Assembly: GCA_034509735.1 (NCBI GenBank)
Contig: JACGWO010000004.1
Coordinates: 12,195,395 to 12,259,394, forward strand
DNA length: 64,000 nucleotides
Origin: Sesamum alatum
Lineage: Eukaryota > Streptophyta > Magnoliopsida > Lamiales > Pedaliaceae
Reading direction: 5' to 3'
The position numbers were made by a program, and so were the translations under genes. The notes under the pieces were generated by a model. The model was not told where the DNA came from and ran no database searches. It worked only from the letters and a program-made list of their open reading frames with translations. This document shows positions 23,628 to 36,639 of the stretch, piece after piece (within the stretch, counting starts at the first letter, position 1; each line of letters opens with the position of its first letter).

Positions 23628-24521
23628 AATAATAAATAATTTACTTGGATAAAAAAAAAATATAAGATCAGTACTATATTTTTTGCACAAATCTAGAGAT
23701 CTTAGATTGCATCACCATTTTTATTTAAGTGAACTAAGTGTGAAGATGGATAATCGCCTAATGTTGTTACGACTTTGACGCTGACAATCAATGATAGATC
23801 TTTGAAATATTTGCGCTTTTATTAGTTAAGCTGCAAACTGACGAATCTAATTGGAGAGTTGTTATGCTCTATTCTTAAATATGAGTTCCTTCATCCTTAA
23901 GTTGTTAATTGAGCTGACTTATGAGTATTTATGTGTTCAACTAAAGGCATCGCAAAACTTTAGGTTGATTTTTAGAGTTGAAACATAAAATTGATGCACT
24001 TGTTGCTCATGTTGAACCAACTAAGTGTTGTTGGATCAAACTGAGAGTAGCATGATAAGTGCAAGACTCAAAAATTTGATCCACCAGGTGATAATCGTAT
24101 CACTTGTTTTAGGCAAGTGACACTAATAAATGTCAAAGTGCAATTGGTCGCTTCGCTCGTAATTGAACTGAGAGAAAGTCTGACTAAGTAAATGCTCTCT
24201 TATTAAATTTTGCTAGAGTCTCCAATTCTCTCCTTAGATGGATGGTACATGTGGTACGACATAGAATATAATTGAAGATTGAGCAAAATGACTATTATCG
24301 ATGTTGTGTGCTAACATAGAATATGATGGCATAGGGCACAAGGGGAGGCATTTTGGAAGTGCCACCCAATGCTCATTAACTTATATGAGCTCTATTCTTT
24401 AAGAGTCATGTGAAAAGCAATGGAGCTAGTCTAAAGAGTTGTGCAAAAGGCACTAGTTTTCCAATATAGTCTAAATCAAGCTAAGAGCACTCTTAAGACA
24501 TTTGTTGTGTAATGTGTCTTA
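23628..24521. other. Unassigned AT-rich DNA, no gene or repeat recognised
   Basis: No open reading frame of note, no retroelement similarity to the other parts of the window, and no clear terminal repeats were seen. Confidence 0.5.
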
Positions 24522-25567
24522 TGTTAGAATAGGTGACAAAAAAGCCAATAGATTTGGCGATTTGTAACCTATTTGACAACTTGATGTAAATGTAATATTA
24601 TTATGTGATGAATAAAATGTTTGTCACTATTGGTACCTACTTTGTTGCGCTCATTTTACATATGTTGAAACAGTGTTTTACTTATATCGCAACAAAGCTC
24701 ACAGACCACAGTTAACAACTTATGCAGTTGGGCCACGCATTGGATGGTGGTCATGAAACTAACTGATTGAGAGTTGGGTCTGAAACGTTCCGAGTCGAGG
24801 ACCTCGAGACAGGGTATCGAGAGTTCTATTGAGATTTGCATCAAGAGTCGTGTTTATTGGATGAGTGCCGTGTTTTATCGGCGACAGACGTGGGATCCCC
24901 ACACGATCTTCATGGGTTGGTCGACTGGGGTCGAGCCGACTTGACTGACTCGCGAGGATCATTATATGCAAGCCTTGGAGGCTTGGTAGGTATGATTGGA
25001 TTTCCCCGGTTCCGATAGTACGGGAGTAGTCCTCAGACTTGAGGAACCATGGCAGTCACGTGCACAAGACGGCGGTATCTTGGATCTGGCTAGAGGTGAT
25101 CATTCTGTAAGATGATCATTGTAAGCCTTGTCCAGTGCAGTCAGAATGTGTAGCGAGGTCGATGCGTTCCAAGTGCAGTGCAGCCCTTCCCTTTTGTTAT
25201 GATTTGATCATACCTTAAAAATTGGTAGGCTTGATTGAAAAATTAATGAGGATTGATTGGGATGTATCTAGACATCCTTGGATGAACCTAGACACATTCC
25301 AGTAATCAAATTAATTATGTATATATATGAGTATATACTATCATCTATGCAAGTGATTTCATAATTCATCTTTTCTAGAAAAAGAAGACTAAAATTGCCC
25401 ACTCCTCTCTCTCAAACGTTCGGCCCTCTCTCCCTTTTTTTACTAGTGTTCTTCATTTGATCTTGGATCAAAAGGGAAGAACAAAGTAAGTTTAAGAAGA
25501 ACACTAATAATTAGTGTTTGTCTTCTTAAACTGATTTCTTCTAAATCGGTTTTCTTCTAGCAAGGAG
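24522..25567 (+). repeat. Internally deleted LTR fragment, family A-like
   Basis: It begins with a true LTR edge, TGTTAGAATAGGTGAC, and follows family A as far as GTGTAGCGAGG near 25157. It then skips about 750 bp (the part holding the palindrome array) and resumes at about 25186 with CTTCCCTTTTGTTATGATTT. The last 400 or so bases of the LTR are missing, so it ends in CTTCTAGCAAG and joins directly to a minus-strand LTR piece. Confidence 0.82.
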
Positions 25568-25625
25568 CTCTTTAGGTTCACCTTCGACTAGACTTGGCCG
25601 AATCTCCAATCATCTCATGAAGGGA
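25568..25625 (-). repeat. Old family C LTR fragment, segment 1 of 3
   Basis: CTCTTTAGGTTCACCTTCGACTAG and following text align to S2 near 48819. The fragment continues after E4 (35224-35616) and after E5 (45884-46417). Both elements are therefore insertions into one older LTR copy. Confidence 0.75.
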
Positions 25626-25630
25626 ATTCG

Positions 25631-25844
25631 TGTTAGAATAGGTGAACAGAAAGCCAATTAGATTGGCGGTTTTGGGTACTATTTAGCAATCTTTATTGAC
25701 TTGATGAATATAGTAAGTATTCATCCGTGGCACTATGTGTTAGAATAGGTGACCAGAAAGCCAATTGGATTGGCGGTTTTGGGTACTATTTAGCAATCTT
25801 TATTGACTTGATGAATATAATAAGTATTCATCCGTGGCACTATG
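25631..25844 (+). repeat. 107-bp direct tandem duplication of the LTR tip in E4
   Basis: Both copies start TGTTAGAATAGGTGA and end CCGTGGCACTATG. They differ at a few bases (GAACAG/GACCAG, AATTAGATT/AATTGGATT, ATATAG/ATATAA). The outer copy abuts the TSD. Confidence 0.9.
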
Positions 25845-27881
25845 TATTTGTTGTGCTTACTGATTACGTTAAACGATATTTTAACGTCACGACAAATGCC
25901 GACAGACTAATTGTATAACCCATGTAGTTGGATTCGCATTGGATGGCAGTTATGAAACCAACTTCTGAGGGTTGGTCTGAAATGCTCCAAGTCGAGGACC
26001 TCGAGATAGGGCATCGAGGGTCCTATAGAGACTTGCACTAAGCATTGCATTCATTGGATGAGTGCCGTGTTTCATCGGCGATAGATGTTGGATGTCTATG
26101 CAATATTAGTAGGTTAGTTGACAAGGGTGTCAGCTAACTGAACTGACTCGCGGGAATCGTCATATGAAAGCTTTGGAGACTTGGTCGGTATGACTGGTAT
26201 TCTTGGTTCCGATAGTACGAGATTAGTCCTCGGACTTGAGGAATCATGGTAGTCACATGCATATGAAGGCTGTACCTAGGGTCTGGCAAGAGATGTACGT
26301 ATCTAGGATATGTTTATCATAAGCCTTATCCAGTGTAGTCGGAATATGTATTAAGGACGGTAGATTCCAAGATAGGATCCGTTACCTGTCAGAATATGAC
26401 AGTCGAGTCTCCTATGCGCTCTGAGACGATTTAAGCTCTTTAAGTCTGTGGCCGTAGTGATTAGTCGAGTAGGGAATGGTTTCCTACGTTGATCAATAGA
26501 GAAAACGTGTCACGAGTTATTGAGCATAGTTGTCTAGTCCAGGATGGGAACCGACGCCCAATTCCATGCCCTAGACTTAGACCGGGAGACGGATGATGGA
26601 AGGACTGTACTCATATGGAACTCGGGAGCCTAAATGTTCACGCCAATATTCACCTAGTCTCTAGTGCCATGGACCATTGCTAGATGGCCACCCATGGTGA
26701 GGGGCGTTTTTCCGATTAAGGGTTAATTGGAAAAATAGTTAATTAAATTGGATTTAATTGACCAATTATGTTGAACACAAGCCCAAGTCTAGCTGAAGGT
26801 GAACCTAATGAGTCACACACAAATTACTTTGGATTTGGTGGAATTAATTTGGACTTAATTCTAGAAGAAGCGAATAAATTTAATTGGATTAAATTTATTC
26901 ATGAGAAAAAATAAATTATCGGATCATTTATTGGGAAATCCATTTGATGGATGGCTAGAATAATTGATTGGATCGATTATTCTTAATTTGGACTTATGTT
27001 TATTTAATTGGATTAAATAAACTATTGGGATTCAATTGGATTGAGATTAATTAGATTAATTAATTCCCAATGATTCTTGTTTGGACTTTAATTTAATTAG
27101 ATTAATAAAGTCCAAAAGCATGGAATTCAAGTCCACATCTTATACAAGTTGAAGCATGTTGTAGGAGAATTTGGAGCTTTCTCCTAATGTGTATAGGCCA
27201 TGTGAGGTGCATGTGTAGGTGGTTCTCCATGTGCCATTATGGGTGATACTTGTGCTATAATAGTGTATATGTGGAAGTTAGCCTTGGAGGTTTTTTGATG
27301 GAAGTTGAATTTTGAATTCAAAAATTCCTACTTACACATAACATACACTACACAAAAATACACTAGTTTGCTTCAATTTCTGCTGGAGATTTTAGCCAAA
27401 ACCATCTCTGAAAATTCTCTCTAAGTTTTCTTTTCTTTTGGAAAGAAAAGAACATAAAACATTCTAAAGATCACTAATTGATAGTGTTGCTTTGGAATTA
27501 TTTTCTTCTTCTCTTCACTATATTTTATCTAGCAATAAACTATAGTTTGGATCTTTTGTGTGGTGTGGACAATATTTAGAGGAGTTCTAAGTTGTGCTCT
27601 CAAGTGGACATACGAAGAAGGAAAAGAAGGAACAATGCATGTACCGGTTATACGTATAGTAAACAAAAATGTAGGTTTTCTTTACATTTTCATGTATCCT
27701 TTTTGCTTTCTTCCTTTAGCCACTTGACCAGCATCTTCTCTTTCTTTCATTTATGCTTTGACAAACACTGAACGCCCGGGAACTTCAAAGGGAATACCCC
27801 TTTGAATCCGTTTTAGATTATGCCTTTAAATTCACGTTTTTACGCTTCCGTTGCGTTCCCGGGCCGTACCCGATTCTTGCA
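25631..27881 (+). repeat. E4 5' LTR (family B), 2251 bp
   Basis: It runs from TGTTAGAATAGGTGAACAG to CCGATTCTTGCA, one base before the primer site. Its first 107 bp are tandemly duplicated (25631-25737, 25738-25844), which the 3' LTR does not show. Palindromes around TGG are present but less perfect than in the 3' LTR. Confidence 0.93.
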
Positions 27882-27882
27882 G

Positions 27883-27894
27883 TGGTATCAGAGC
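27883..27894 (+). other. E4 primer binding site for tRNA-iMet
   Basis: TGGTATCAGAGC, continuing CTGGTTCGATG, lies one base after the LTR end. Confidence 0.92.
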
Positions 27895-29782
27895 CTGGTT
27901 CGATGTTGTGGCAATAAAATTTACGTGTTATTATGTGTTAAGCATGAAGAAAATTTTGAAATTGCTTTTGGAAAGCATGATTTATGGCTTCAAAGCATGA
28001 TAATAGGCGTAGAAAATATGTGTTAATTTTGCTTTTGAAATTATGGATATTCATGTATTTTTGAGAATTGGATTTTCTGTAAATCCATTTTTATGTTTCA
28101 GTTTTATAGCATAAATTTAAAAAAAAAAAAAGAGAAAAAGTGAAAAACGGTGTCGCCCGCCCGGCAGGGGCAGCGTGCGCGGGTGTCAGCCCGTGCGCAC
28201 TGCTGGGCGTGCGCACGAGCGTCTGGGACGGCCGGCCGGCAACACTAGTTTGTGCCATTTTTCCATTTTTTTGAAAAATTGGATTGTCCTGATTTCTGCT
28301 AGTTCCCTGAAATTATTAATTTTGGCATATTTTAATTTTAGTTAAATTGAATTTTTCTAAAATTATTTTTTATGCCTTAGATTATTTTGGAAATGGTTTC
28401 CAAACAAACAAAAAAAAAACTTGTTTGCACATTGGATGTATTGTTGATATCCGTATTTTTAATTGCATTATTAATATGATATTTTCTGCATTTTATTATA
28501 TTTATTGTTTTAGATATTGGATATCTATTTATAAATGCATGGGATGCATTTGTATGCTTAGCATGTTTATATTTGATATAAATGTGTTTTGTTGTTGTTT
28601 ATTTGATAAACAATAAGGATGATCACTAGCCCATTGGCCTATTTATGATTTAATTTATTGTTGGGTGAGGTTTAATTTATTGTTGGGTGAGGCCTGCATG
28701 CCTCTTTGTTTTATTCCTTCTTTCATTTTTAGCTTTGGAATAATAAGGCTTGCTTCCTCTCTATTAATGTACTCCCCCCAACTTCTGATTGGAGTTTCTT
28801 TTTAAGTTGTAATGAGAGTAGATTAGGTTGTGAGGATTTATTTTATTAAATGTAAGCTTCCAAGGAGATGAAGGTCCGGTGGATGGAGCCCACGGTGGAA
28901 GGTCAAGAAGAACAAAGGAGGATTTTACAAGGCCCCATTAGAATGATAATGGGATGTAAAAATTGTAATAGTGTAGGCTTACTTTAGATTGACCATAGAT
29001 CCACTGCGGGCTCAGTGGATCACTTAGGAACGGGCTTGTGATCATCCTACAGGGGCGTGCTAGGCTTCTTTTGCATGTGTTTAATGTTTTAATGCTTTGA
29101 TGTATGATGTGTTTGGAATGCATCTATTTACATTAAATGTTTAAAACTTGAGCATGCAAAATACTAATAATTATGAGGTCTCGGTCTTAATAAACTATAA
29201 CTCTCACTTGGATGGTCCAAGTAAATATTAGGCCCAAAATGGAATTAAAATCAAATGGTTTGATTATTCCAAGCCTTCCATCCATAGCAATGTAGTGAGG
29301 AAGCTACTTTCACCCATTCGTGGTCTCACGAGTCGTGGCACGTTCGGAATGGAAGAAAGTTGTAGTGTTGTTGTGAACGAATGGAATATACTCCTATTTC
29401 CTTGTCTCACGAGTCGTGGGGGCCGATAGTTGAGATATTCATTTGGTTGATGGGTCAGGCCTAACAGTAAGTAACAAGATTCGCTTGGAGTCTTGGGATC
29501 TTGTGAAGAGGCGAGGTAAAATATCGTTGGGATCTCATTGGATGAGAATGGTATTGGACACCTCCCACAAAGCCTTTCCCATGTCAATCGTAAAAGTAGG
29601 GCATGGAGAATTGCGTTTGTGGACTCCAAGCCCACTAGGAAATGGTTTCCCGAAAACCCCACTTGTGAGTGGTGGGCTTTTTGAAGAAATAGTGAAAAGG
29701 GTTAATGACTAAAGACCAAGTCTTAACTTGAACTCAATATTATAATAATCTACTAAATTCCTGCTTTACATTTTCAATGTAG
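27895..29782 (+). other. E4 leader
   Basis: This is an untranslated 1.9-kb leader. Parts in order are an A-rich run near 28118-28138, a short GC-rich tract (28150-28245), a 21-bp direct repeat at 28650-28670 and 28672-28692 (TTAATTTATTGTTGGG...), a perfect 9-bp-stem hairpin at 28998-29021 (GATCCACTG, loop CGGGCT), and the palindrome pair CACGAGTCGTG at 29327-29337 and 29408-29418. No coding frame is supported. Confidence 0.75.
28998..29021 (+). other. Conserved leader hairpin in E4
   Basis: GATCCACTG and its exact reverse complement CAGTGGATC flank the loop CGGGCT. The same hairpin, with small changes, lies at the matching leader position in E1, E5, E6, E7 and the scrap at 46440-46457. Confidence 0.8.
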
Positions 29783-32700
29783 ATGTCTAAGAATCCACTC
29801 GCTGTAATTCTTGAGACTAATAAATTTGACGGAACAAACTATAATGATTGGCTGCGAAATCTGAGGATGGTCATAGATTTCGAAAACCAAGCTTACGTTC
29901 TGGATAAGCCTCTTCCTCGGGTCTTGACGGAGGGGTCCTCGTCAGAAGAGTGTTCGACATTCAATGAATGGTAGGAGGACAACCGCAAGGTCCGCAACAT
30001 TATACTGGCGTCCATGACTAATGAGATCAGAAACAGTATGATTTGCTGGAGATAATGCTCCGCATGAAAGATGTTTATGCGGTACCGGACCGGCATATTA
30101 GATATGCTGGGACGAAGGCATTTTTCAGAGCTAAGATGACAGAAGGGTCATCTGTACACCAGCATGGAGTGATGATGCTATCCCTAGTGGAGAAGCTCAA
30201 AGACCTTCGAGCTAATCTTGGAATAGAGACGTACATCGACATGATCCTTCAGTCTCTTCCTCCCTCATTTGACCCATTTATCGTTAACTATAACATGAAT
30301 AGGCTTGAAAAATACCTTCATTAGTTGATGAACATGTTGGTCCAATACGAGGCAATGATTGAAAAGTCTGCGCCGTCGGTATTGGTGGGGGAGGCTTCTA
30401 CCTCAAGAGCGAAAGACAAAGGGGCTGGACACTGGAGGAGGAAGAAGGGTAAGACAGAATCAGCCGCTGCAAGCGTACAGAGTGCTCCTGTTGCCATGCT
30501 GGGCATGGGCAAAGGAAATAGGAAGGTGGTTCGGCAGTCAAGGATTGCAAAAGATGTTTGCATATATTGTCGTGAAAAGGAGCATTGGAAGAGGGGGTGT
30601 CCTAAACTCCTCTCCGACCAAGGTACATTTGAGTTGAGCTTTAACATGATTATTATTCTACTCTTGGGTATTGGATACCAGCTGTAGAGCTCATATCTGC
30701 AAATGGTTTGCAGGTGATGGAAAGGAGTAGAAGGCTAAGACGGAGATGGTTATGAAGCTAGGAAATGGCTGGGCTATTGCCATAGAAGCTATAGGACTAG
30801 TAAGGCTTAGCTATTAGTGATCATGTTAGGACAGAGTTGATAGGTCACAATTATGTAACCTAGCCTGATCAAATTATGTTTTTCTATTGTTGGACAATAA
30901 GGATTACATGTTTTTGATCAACGAAAGTTTCTTTTGTTTGACAAAGAATGAATATTCTTGTCTGCTAGGTTGTTTGCATAATTGGTTCAATACTATCCCT
31001 TAATTAGATTATGAATGCGCAAAACAAATGATGAAATGGATAATCAAGATAAACTCACAGATTTGGCGTGCAAAGCTAGGTCACATTCCTCTAGATAGGA
31101 TAAGGAGGTTAGTAGATTCAAGGAGTCTAGAAATAGACAATTTGAGCCTGCTAGCTTGCAAGTCCTTCCTGAGCAGGAAGATGGCCAAAAAGCTCTTTGT
31201 AGGACAAAGTATGCTTGCTAGTGGTCTGTTGGACTGGATCCAGTCAAACATCTATGGGTCACTGAATACACAAGACCAGTAGAGGGTTCACAAGTCTAAG
31301 GGCCTTTGGAAGGCTCAGGGATTAGATTTGAAATGGGAACCAAATTGGTTGCAAAATTAACCTTCGATTGGATCGAGTGGTGTCTATTTAGTGGGAGTTC
31401 TTGATGTATCTAAATGGGAATAGAATTCTCATTCAGTGGAATTCTTCGTGGAACGCCACAATTGAACGACATCTCTAATAAGGGAGGAATGGAACCTTGT
31501 TGGACATGGTTCGGTCGGTGTTTTCACTAAACTACCTTGGCTCACCTGGCCGTGTTCTTAAAACAATAGCCAAGTTGTAAAACATGGCACTTTCTAACGA
31601 TCGTGGCCCGGACGCCATATTGGATATGGCATGGCAAGCCTGTATCCTACATAGTACTTGAGTATGTAGGATGGTCTTGCGTACGTCAAGGGACTAGTGG
31701 GAGGCAAACTAGGTTTGCACAGGTTCATGAGTTGTCCTAAGGAAAATTGGATTTCAGAGGATAACCGGTGTAAGGAGTAGCTCCATGAGGAATCACGTAG
31801 AGCGACACCTCAGTACGATATAGCAAACATCATTTGTAATCAAGTTTTCCTACTGATTATATTCCAGTTCTCCTAAGGATGACCACAATATCCTAGATAC
31901 CTGAGAGGTACAGGTTTCTGGGTCAGTCCGGTCAATTGGATTATAATCCAAAAGACCTAAGGAGAAGCAATGTTGGACATTGGATTGAATCAATGGCTTG
32001 GAGCCATGTAATTCGACATGGAATTCAAACTAGGTTTGAAACTCTATGTAACTGGAATATTCGTTTTGATGAGTTCATGTGGGGTATGACTCAATCAGTA
32101 ACGAGCATTGAGGGTCAGTGAGAGTTTAGTTGTGTTCCTAGTATTTAACTGTGTAACATCTTATTCATTTGGAATGAATTTGAGATGTTAGGAAACACTG
32201 AAACACGAACGTTGTTCACGCAATTCTCCATGAAAGGAATTGGATTCCTATATATAGGGTTAAGCTGTCCAAGACTCAGTCAGGGTTGGCTGATGAGGAA
32301 GCTCAGATGTTTGACATCCCCTACGTCTTTGCCGTAGGCAACATGGGTATGTTGTTTGGTGCATTGGACCTGATGTTGTGTATGCTTTGGGCGTAACAAC
32401 AGAAATCGGGTGTGTACCGACAAGGCAGTAGACTGCTGTTGAGAACAGTCTTTAATACCTGAATAAGTATTAACGAAGTGTTCTTGATGCAAGTTCTATG
32501 GAGAGTTGATTCTGGAAGGCTATAGCGATACTAGCTTCCAGGATCATGTGAATAATATCTAGTCTCAGTATGAACATATATTCAGGCTTAATGGTAAGGT
32601 GATGGCTTGGAAAGGTTTCAAGCGGGATACCACGACGGACCATGAAAGTTGAATGTATGGCAACTTTAGAAGTTGCTCCGGAGAGTCGTTTGGATGAAAA

Positions 32701-32982
32701 ACCACATCCAATAGTTGGGTGTGGTGTCTAGCACGGGCTAGCCAGTAGTTACCTTGGAGGATAACAACATGGTTGTAGCGCAAGCTATAGGACCGAGATC
32801 TCATCATGGATCCAGGAAAATTCTTAGACAGTACCATCTGCTTGGAACAATGGTATGAAGAGGTGAGGTGCTGTTGGACCGCATCATCTTGGTTGAAATA
32901 AGGCAGACCCGTGAGACCGAGCCGGATATTGCAGATTACTCATGCTCAGATAAGTCTGAGCAACATGGGTGATTGGCTTTAG
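29783..32982 (+). pseudogene. E4: gag-pol remnant with deletions
   Basis: It starts MSKNPLAVILETNKFDGTNY at 29783 and hits a stop after 63 codons. The gag core continues in other frames (AVPDRHIRYAGTKAFF; LQSLPPSFDPFIVNYNMNR), with the CCHC knuckle CIYCREKEHWKRGC at 30559-30600. The protease triad reads Asp-Thr-Ser (30673 onward) where E5 has Asp-Thr-Gly. The integrase zinc module is seen as KLGHIPLDRIRRLVDSRS. About 70 bp of the integrase core is missing near 31280. Near 32060 the linker (DYNPKDLRRSN) joins text equivalent to WNIRFDE, so the front of RT is absent. The frame ends at TAG, 32980-32982. It cannot make a functional polyprotein. Confidence 0.85.
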
Positions 32983-32984
32983 GT

Positions 32985-32996
32985 CAAGTGGGAGAT
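32985..32996 (+). other. E4 polypurine tract
   Basis: CAAGTGGGAGAT lies directly before the 3' LTR. Confidence 0.85.
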
Positions 32997-35218
32997 TGTT
33001 AGAATAGGTGACTAGAAGATTGGCGGTTTTGGGTACTATTTAACAATCTTTATTGACTTGATGAATATAGTAAGTATTCATCCGTGGCACTATGTGTTTG
33101 TTGTGCTTACTGATTATGTTAAACGATGTTTTAACGTCACAACAAATGACCACAAACCAATTAGATAACCCATGTAGTTGAGTTGCGCATTGGATGGCAG
33201 CTATGAAACCAACTTCTGAGGGTTAGTCTGAAATGTTCCAAATCGAGGACCTCGGGATAGGGCATCGAGGGTCCTACAGAGACTTTCACTAAGGATTGCA
33301 TTCATTGGATGAGTGCCGTGTTTCATCGGCGACAGACGTTAGACATCTATGCAATATTAGTGGGTTAGTTGACAAGGGTGTTAGCTGACTGAACTGACTC
33401 GCGGGAATCGTCATATGGAAGCCTTGGAGGCTTCGTCGGTATGACTGGAATTCCCAGCTCCGATAGTACGAGATTAGTCCTCGGACTTGAGGAATCATGC
33501 AGTCACATGCATATGAAGGTTGTATCTAGGATCTGGCAAGAGATGTTTGTATCTGGGATACGTTCATCATAAGCTTTATCCAGTGCAGTTGGAATATGTA
33601 TTGAGGACGATGGATTCCAAGATAGGATCTGTCACCTATCAGTATATGACCGTCGAGTCTCCTATGCACTTTGAGACAGTTTAAGTTCTTTAAGTCTATG
33701 GCCACAGCGATTTGGTCGAGTAGGGAATGGTTTCCTACGTCGATCAATAGAGTAGACGTCTCTCGAGTTATTGAGCATAGTTGTCTAGTCCAGCATGGGA
33801 ACCGACACCAAATTTCATGCCCTAGACTTAGACCGGGAGACGGATGATGGAAGGACCATACTCGTGTGGTACTCGGGGGCCTAAATGTTCACACCAACAT
33901 TCACCTAGTCTCCAGTGCCATGAACCGTTGCTAGACGGCCATCCATGCTGACGGGCGTTTTTCGATAAATGGGTTAATTGGGAAATAGCTGATTAAGTTG
34001 GATTTAATTGACCATTTGTGTTGGACACAAGCCCAAGTCTAGCTGAGGGTGAACCTAAAGAGTCACACACAAATTATTATGGAATTGGTAGAATTAATTT
34101 GGAATTAATTCTAGAAGAAGCGAATTAATTTAATTGGATTAAATTAATTCAAGGAGAAAAATAAATGATTGGATCATTTTATTGGGAAATCCATTTGATG
34201 GATGGTCCAAGAATTAATTAATTGGATTAGTTAATTTTTGGACTTAGAACCTTTAAATTAATTGGATTAATTTATCGGGTTTGGATTAATTAATTGATTG
34301 GATCAATTAATTAGAGTTCGGACTTATGTTTATTTAATTGGATTAAATAAACTTATGGACATCAATTGGATTGAGATTAAATGGATTAATTAATGCCCAA
34401 TGGACTTTGTTTGGACTTAATTTAATTAGATTAAATAAAAGTCTAAGACTAGTAGTCCTAGTCCATGGAAAAATTCAATTTATAGAAAGTAAATGAAGAA
34501 TTGAAATCTTCCACATGTGAGGCACATGTGACCAGCCTTTATATGGTTTAGTGGGTGGTTTTATTTGCAATAATGATTCATGGTTATGTAGATAATGGTG
34601 TGCGTATGTAGGTTACTTTGGAAGTTGACAAGAGAAGTTGAAGTTTGAATTCAACAACTCTACATACACAAAATCATTCACATAACTTGCATGGACTTGG
34701 TCTTGCACGAATTTGTCCATAAAAAACTCTCCAAATCTCTACAAAATTTCTCCTTTTTGTGTTCATACCTTTTGGAAAGGTTTGAACTAAAACATTCCAA
34801 AAGCACTAATCCATAGTGTTCATTTGGAGTTGTTTTGTTTCTTCTTCTTCTTCTTCTTCTCTACTACTATTTAGCAATAGTTTAGAGAACTCTTCCATTG
34901 TGTGGTGTGGACAAATTAGAGGAGTTCTACTTTGAGATCTCAAGTGGACATACAAGGAGAAACGGAAAAGGAACAACGTTAGAAGCCGTTCTAAGTAAAT
35001 ACGAACAAAGGTTGGTTTCTATTTACATTTTATGTATCTTCTTGTTTTTAAACCTTTAGCCACATGTCCAGCATCTTCTACTCTTTTATTCATGCTCTTC
35101 ACATACACCGAACGCCCGGGAACTTCAAAGGGAACACCCTTTTGAACCGTTTTATATTATACTTTAATTCACGTTTTTACGCTTCCGTTGTGTTCCTGGG
35201 CTGTACCCGATTCTTTCA
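32997..35218 (+). repeat. E4 3' LTR (family B), 2222 bp
   Basis: It starts TGTTAGAATAGGTGACTAG and ends CCGATTCTTTCA. It carries the clearest family B palindrome array (34090-34352). Confidence 0.93.
34090..34352 (+). repeat. Array of TGG-centred palindromes in the E4 3' LTR
   Basis: Consecutive inverted repeats around a 3-base centre are listed by left arm. AGAATTAATT (34090-34112), GAATTAATTTAAT (34122-34150), AAATGAT (34163-34179), ATCCAT with centre TTG (34189-34203), AATTAATTAAT with 10 of 11 paired (34212-34236), TAAATTAAT (34254-34274), TAATTAATTGAT (34287-34313) and GTTTATTTAAT (34328-34352). All others pair perfectly with the right arm. Confidence 0.88.
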
Positions 35219-35223
35219 ATTCG

Positions 35224-35616
35224 TTCGTCGCCATGGGTAGCTGTCTAGCAACGGTCATGGCACTAGAGACTAGGTGAATATTTATGGCGTGAACATTTAA
35301 GCTCTTCAATACATTTATTCCATCTACAAGCTCACAACTTAGAGTCTAGTTCATGGATCTGTAGGTACCATTCTTGACTTAAGTCTTGCCTCGTCCACAC
35401 TAAACGTCACACGGGTCCTACCCATTGTTCAGTCACTGTGGCCACAGATTTATCAGGGATGAGTCTCAGAGTAAAGTGAGATATTACTGTCAACCTTCTG
35501 ACAGAAGATGGATCCTTTCTTAGGACCTATTGTCACACTACACATCTTGACTGCATTAGACAGGGCTTATGAAAACTGAGTCACTAGACTTGGTAGCCTC
35601 TTGGCCTATCTAAGAT
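35224..35616 (-). repeat. Old family C LTR fragment, segment 2 of 3
   Basis: GCCATGGGTAGCTGTCTAGC and following text continue the fragment interrupted at 25625. It is interrupted again at the E5 TSD ACAGG. Confidence 0.75.
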
Positions 35617-36639
35617 ACAGGTGTTAGAATAGGTGACCATGTAAGCCAATTTTTGGCGGGTATATGTAACCTATGTCTGGACAATTATAAGTGTTTTGAT
35701 GAATCATTAATGAATAAAGAAGTGAATTTTCATTTGGCATTACTTTGTTTGTGTTCACTTGCACCCATTTTTCTATATCTGTTCACTACGCAAACAAAGC
35801 CCACGGACTGAGCATCAATTTCAGGGACTGGGACTACGCTTGGAGGTAGGTCCATGAAATCAGTCTTCCCGAATCAGTCCGGAAATCTCCAAGTCAAGGA
35901 ATCCCGAAAATGGGTACCGGGATTCCATTTGAGACTTGCACTAAGCATCTGCTGTCGTGTTTCATCGACGGGTGACGAGGATCGTCTAAGCAGTGTTAGT
36001 GGGTTAGCCTGCTAGGATGCAGCTGACTGAGGTGACTCGTGGGAACCGTCTTACGGAGGACCTTGAGTATGGTCTGCAAGGTATGACGAGTATTCCCGGT
36101 TCCAACGGTACAGGTCAAGTCCTTTGACTTGGGAATTACTGAGTTTACCTGTACATCAGAACTGTATCTTAGATATGGTGAGAGATTGCCAGAATTCTCT
36201 TTGGTAGTCATAAGCCATGTCTAGTGCAGTCCTGGTGTGCAAAGTGACAGTAGTATCCAAGAAAGGATCTGTCTCCTGTCAGTAGGTTTTGACAGTTGAG
36301 TCTCATGTATGCTCTAGGTCTTGTCCCTAAAACTGTGGCCACAGTGACTGAACAGAAGGGAAGGTTTCCCTTGCGGCGTTTAGTGAGGACAGACCGACAC
36401 TTAGGTCCAAGATGGGTACCTGCGTTATCCGTGCCCTAGACACTAAGTGATGAGACCGAAGACAGAAGGACAAGCGTACTGTTAGAGCCTAAATGTTCAT
36501 CCCTGAATATTTCACCTAGTCTCTAGTGCCATGGACCGTTGCTAGATGGCCACCCATGGTAACGGACGGATTCTAGGAATCCGACCAAGTCTAGCTGAAT
36601 GGTGAACCTAAAGAGTCACACACTATCCACACACAATTA

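Larger units (their letters stand above)
25631..35218 (+). mobile_element. E4: complete but decayed family B Ty1/copia element, TSD ATTCG
   Basis: LTRs 25631-27881 and 32997-35218 flank a primer site, leader, broken gag-pol and polypurine tract. ATTCG is repeated at 25626-25630 and 35219-35223. The two LTRs have clearly diverged, with many substitutions and indels, so this insertion is much older than E5 or E1. The pol region shares its deletions with E3. It lies in the old minus-strand family C LTR fragment. Confidence 0.93.

Noticed and set aside
27883..27905. Possible tRNA gene (TGGTATCAGAGCC and GGTTCGATG)
   Set aside because: It is the complement of the tRNA-iMet 3' end located at an LTR border, that is, a primer binding site. 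No cloverleaf surrounds it.
34090..34352. CRISPR-like array
   Set aside because: There are no constant repeats with variable spacers; each unit is a self-complementary palindrome. The context is a plant retroelement.
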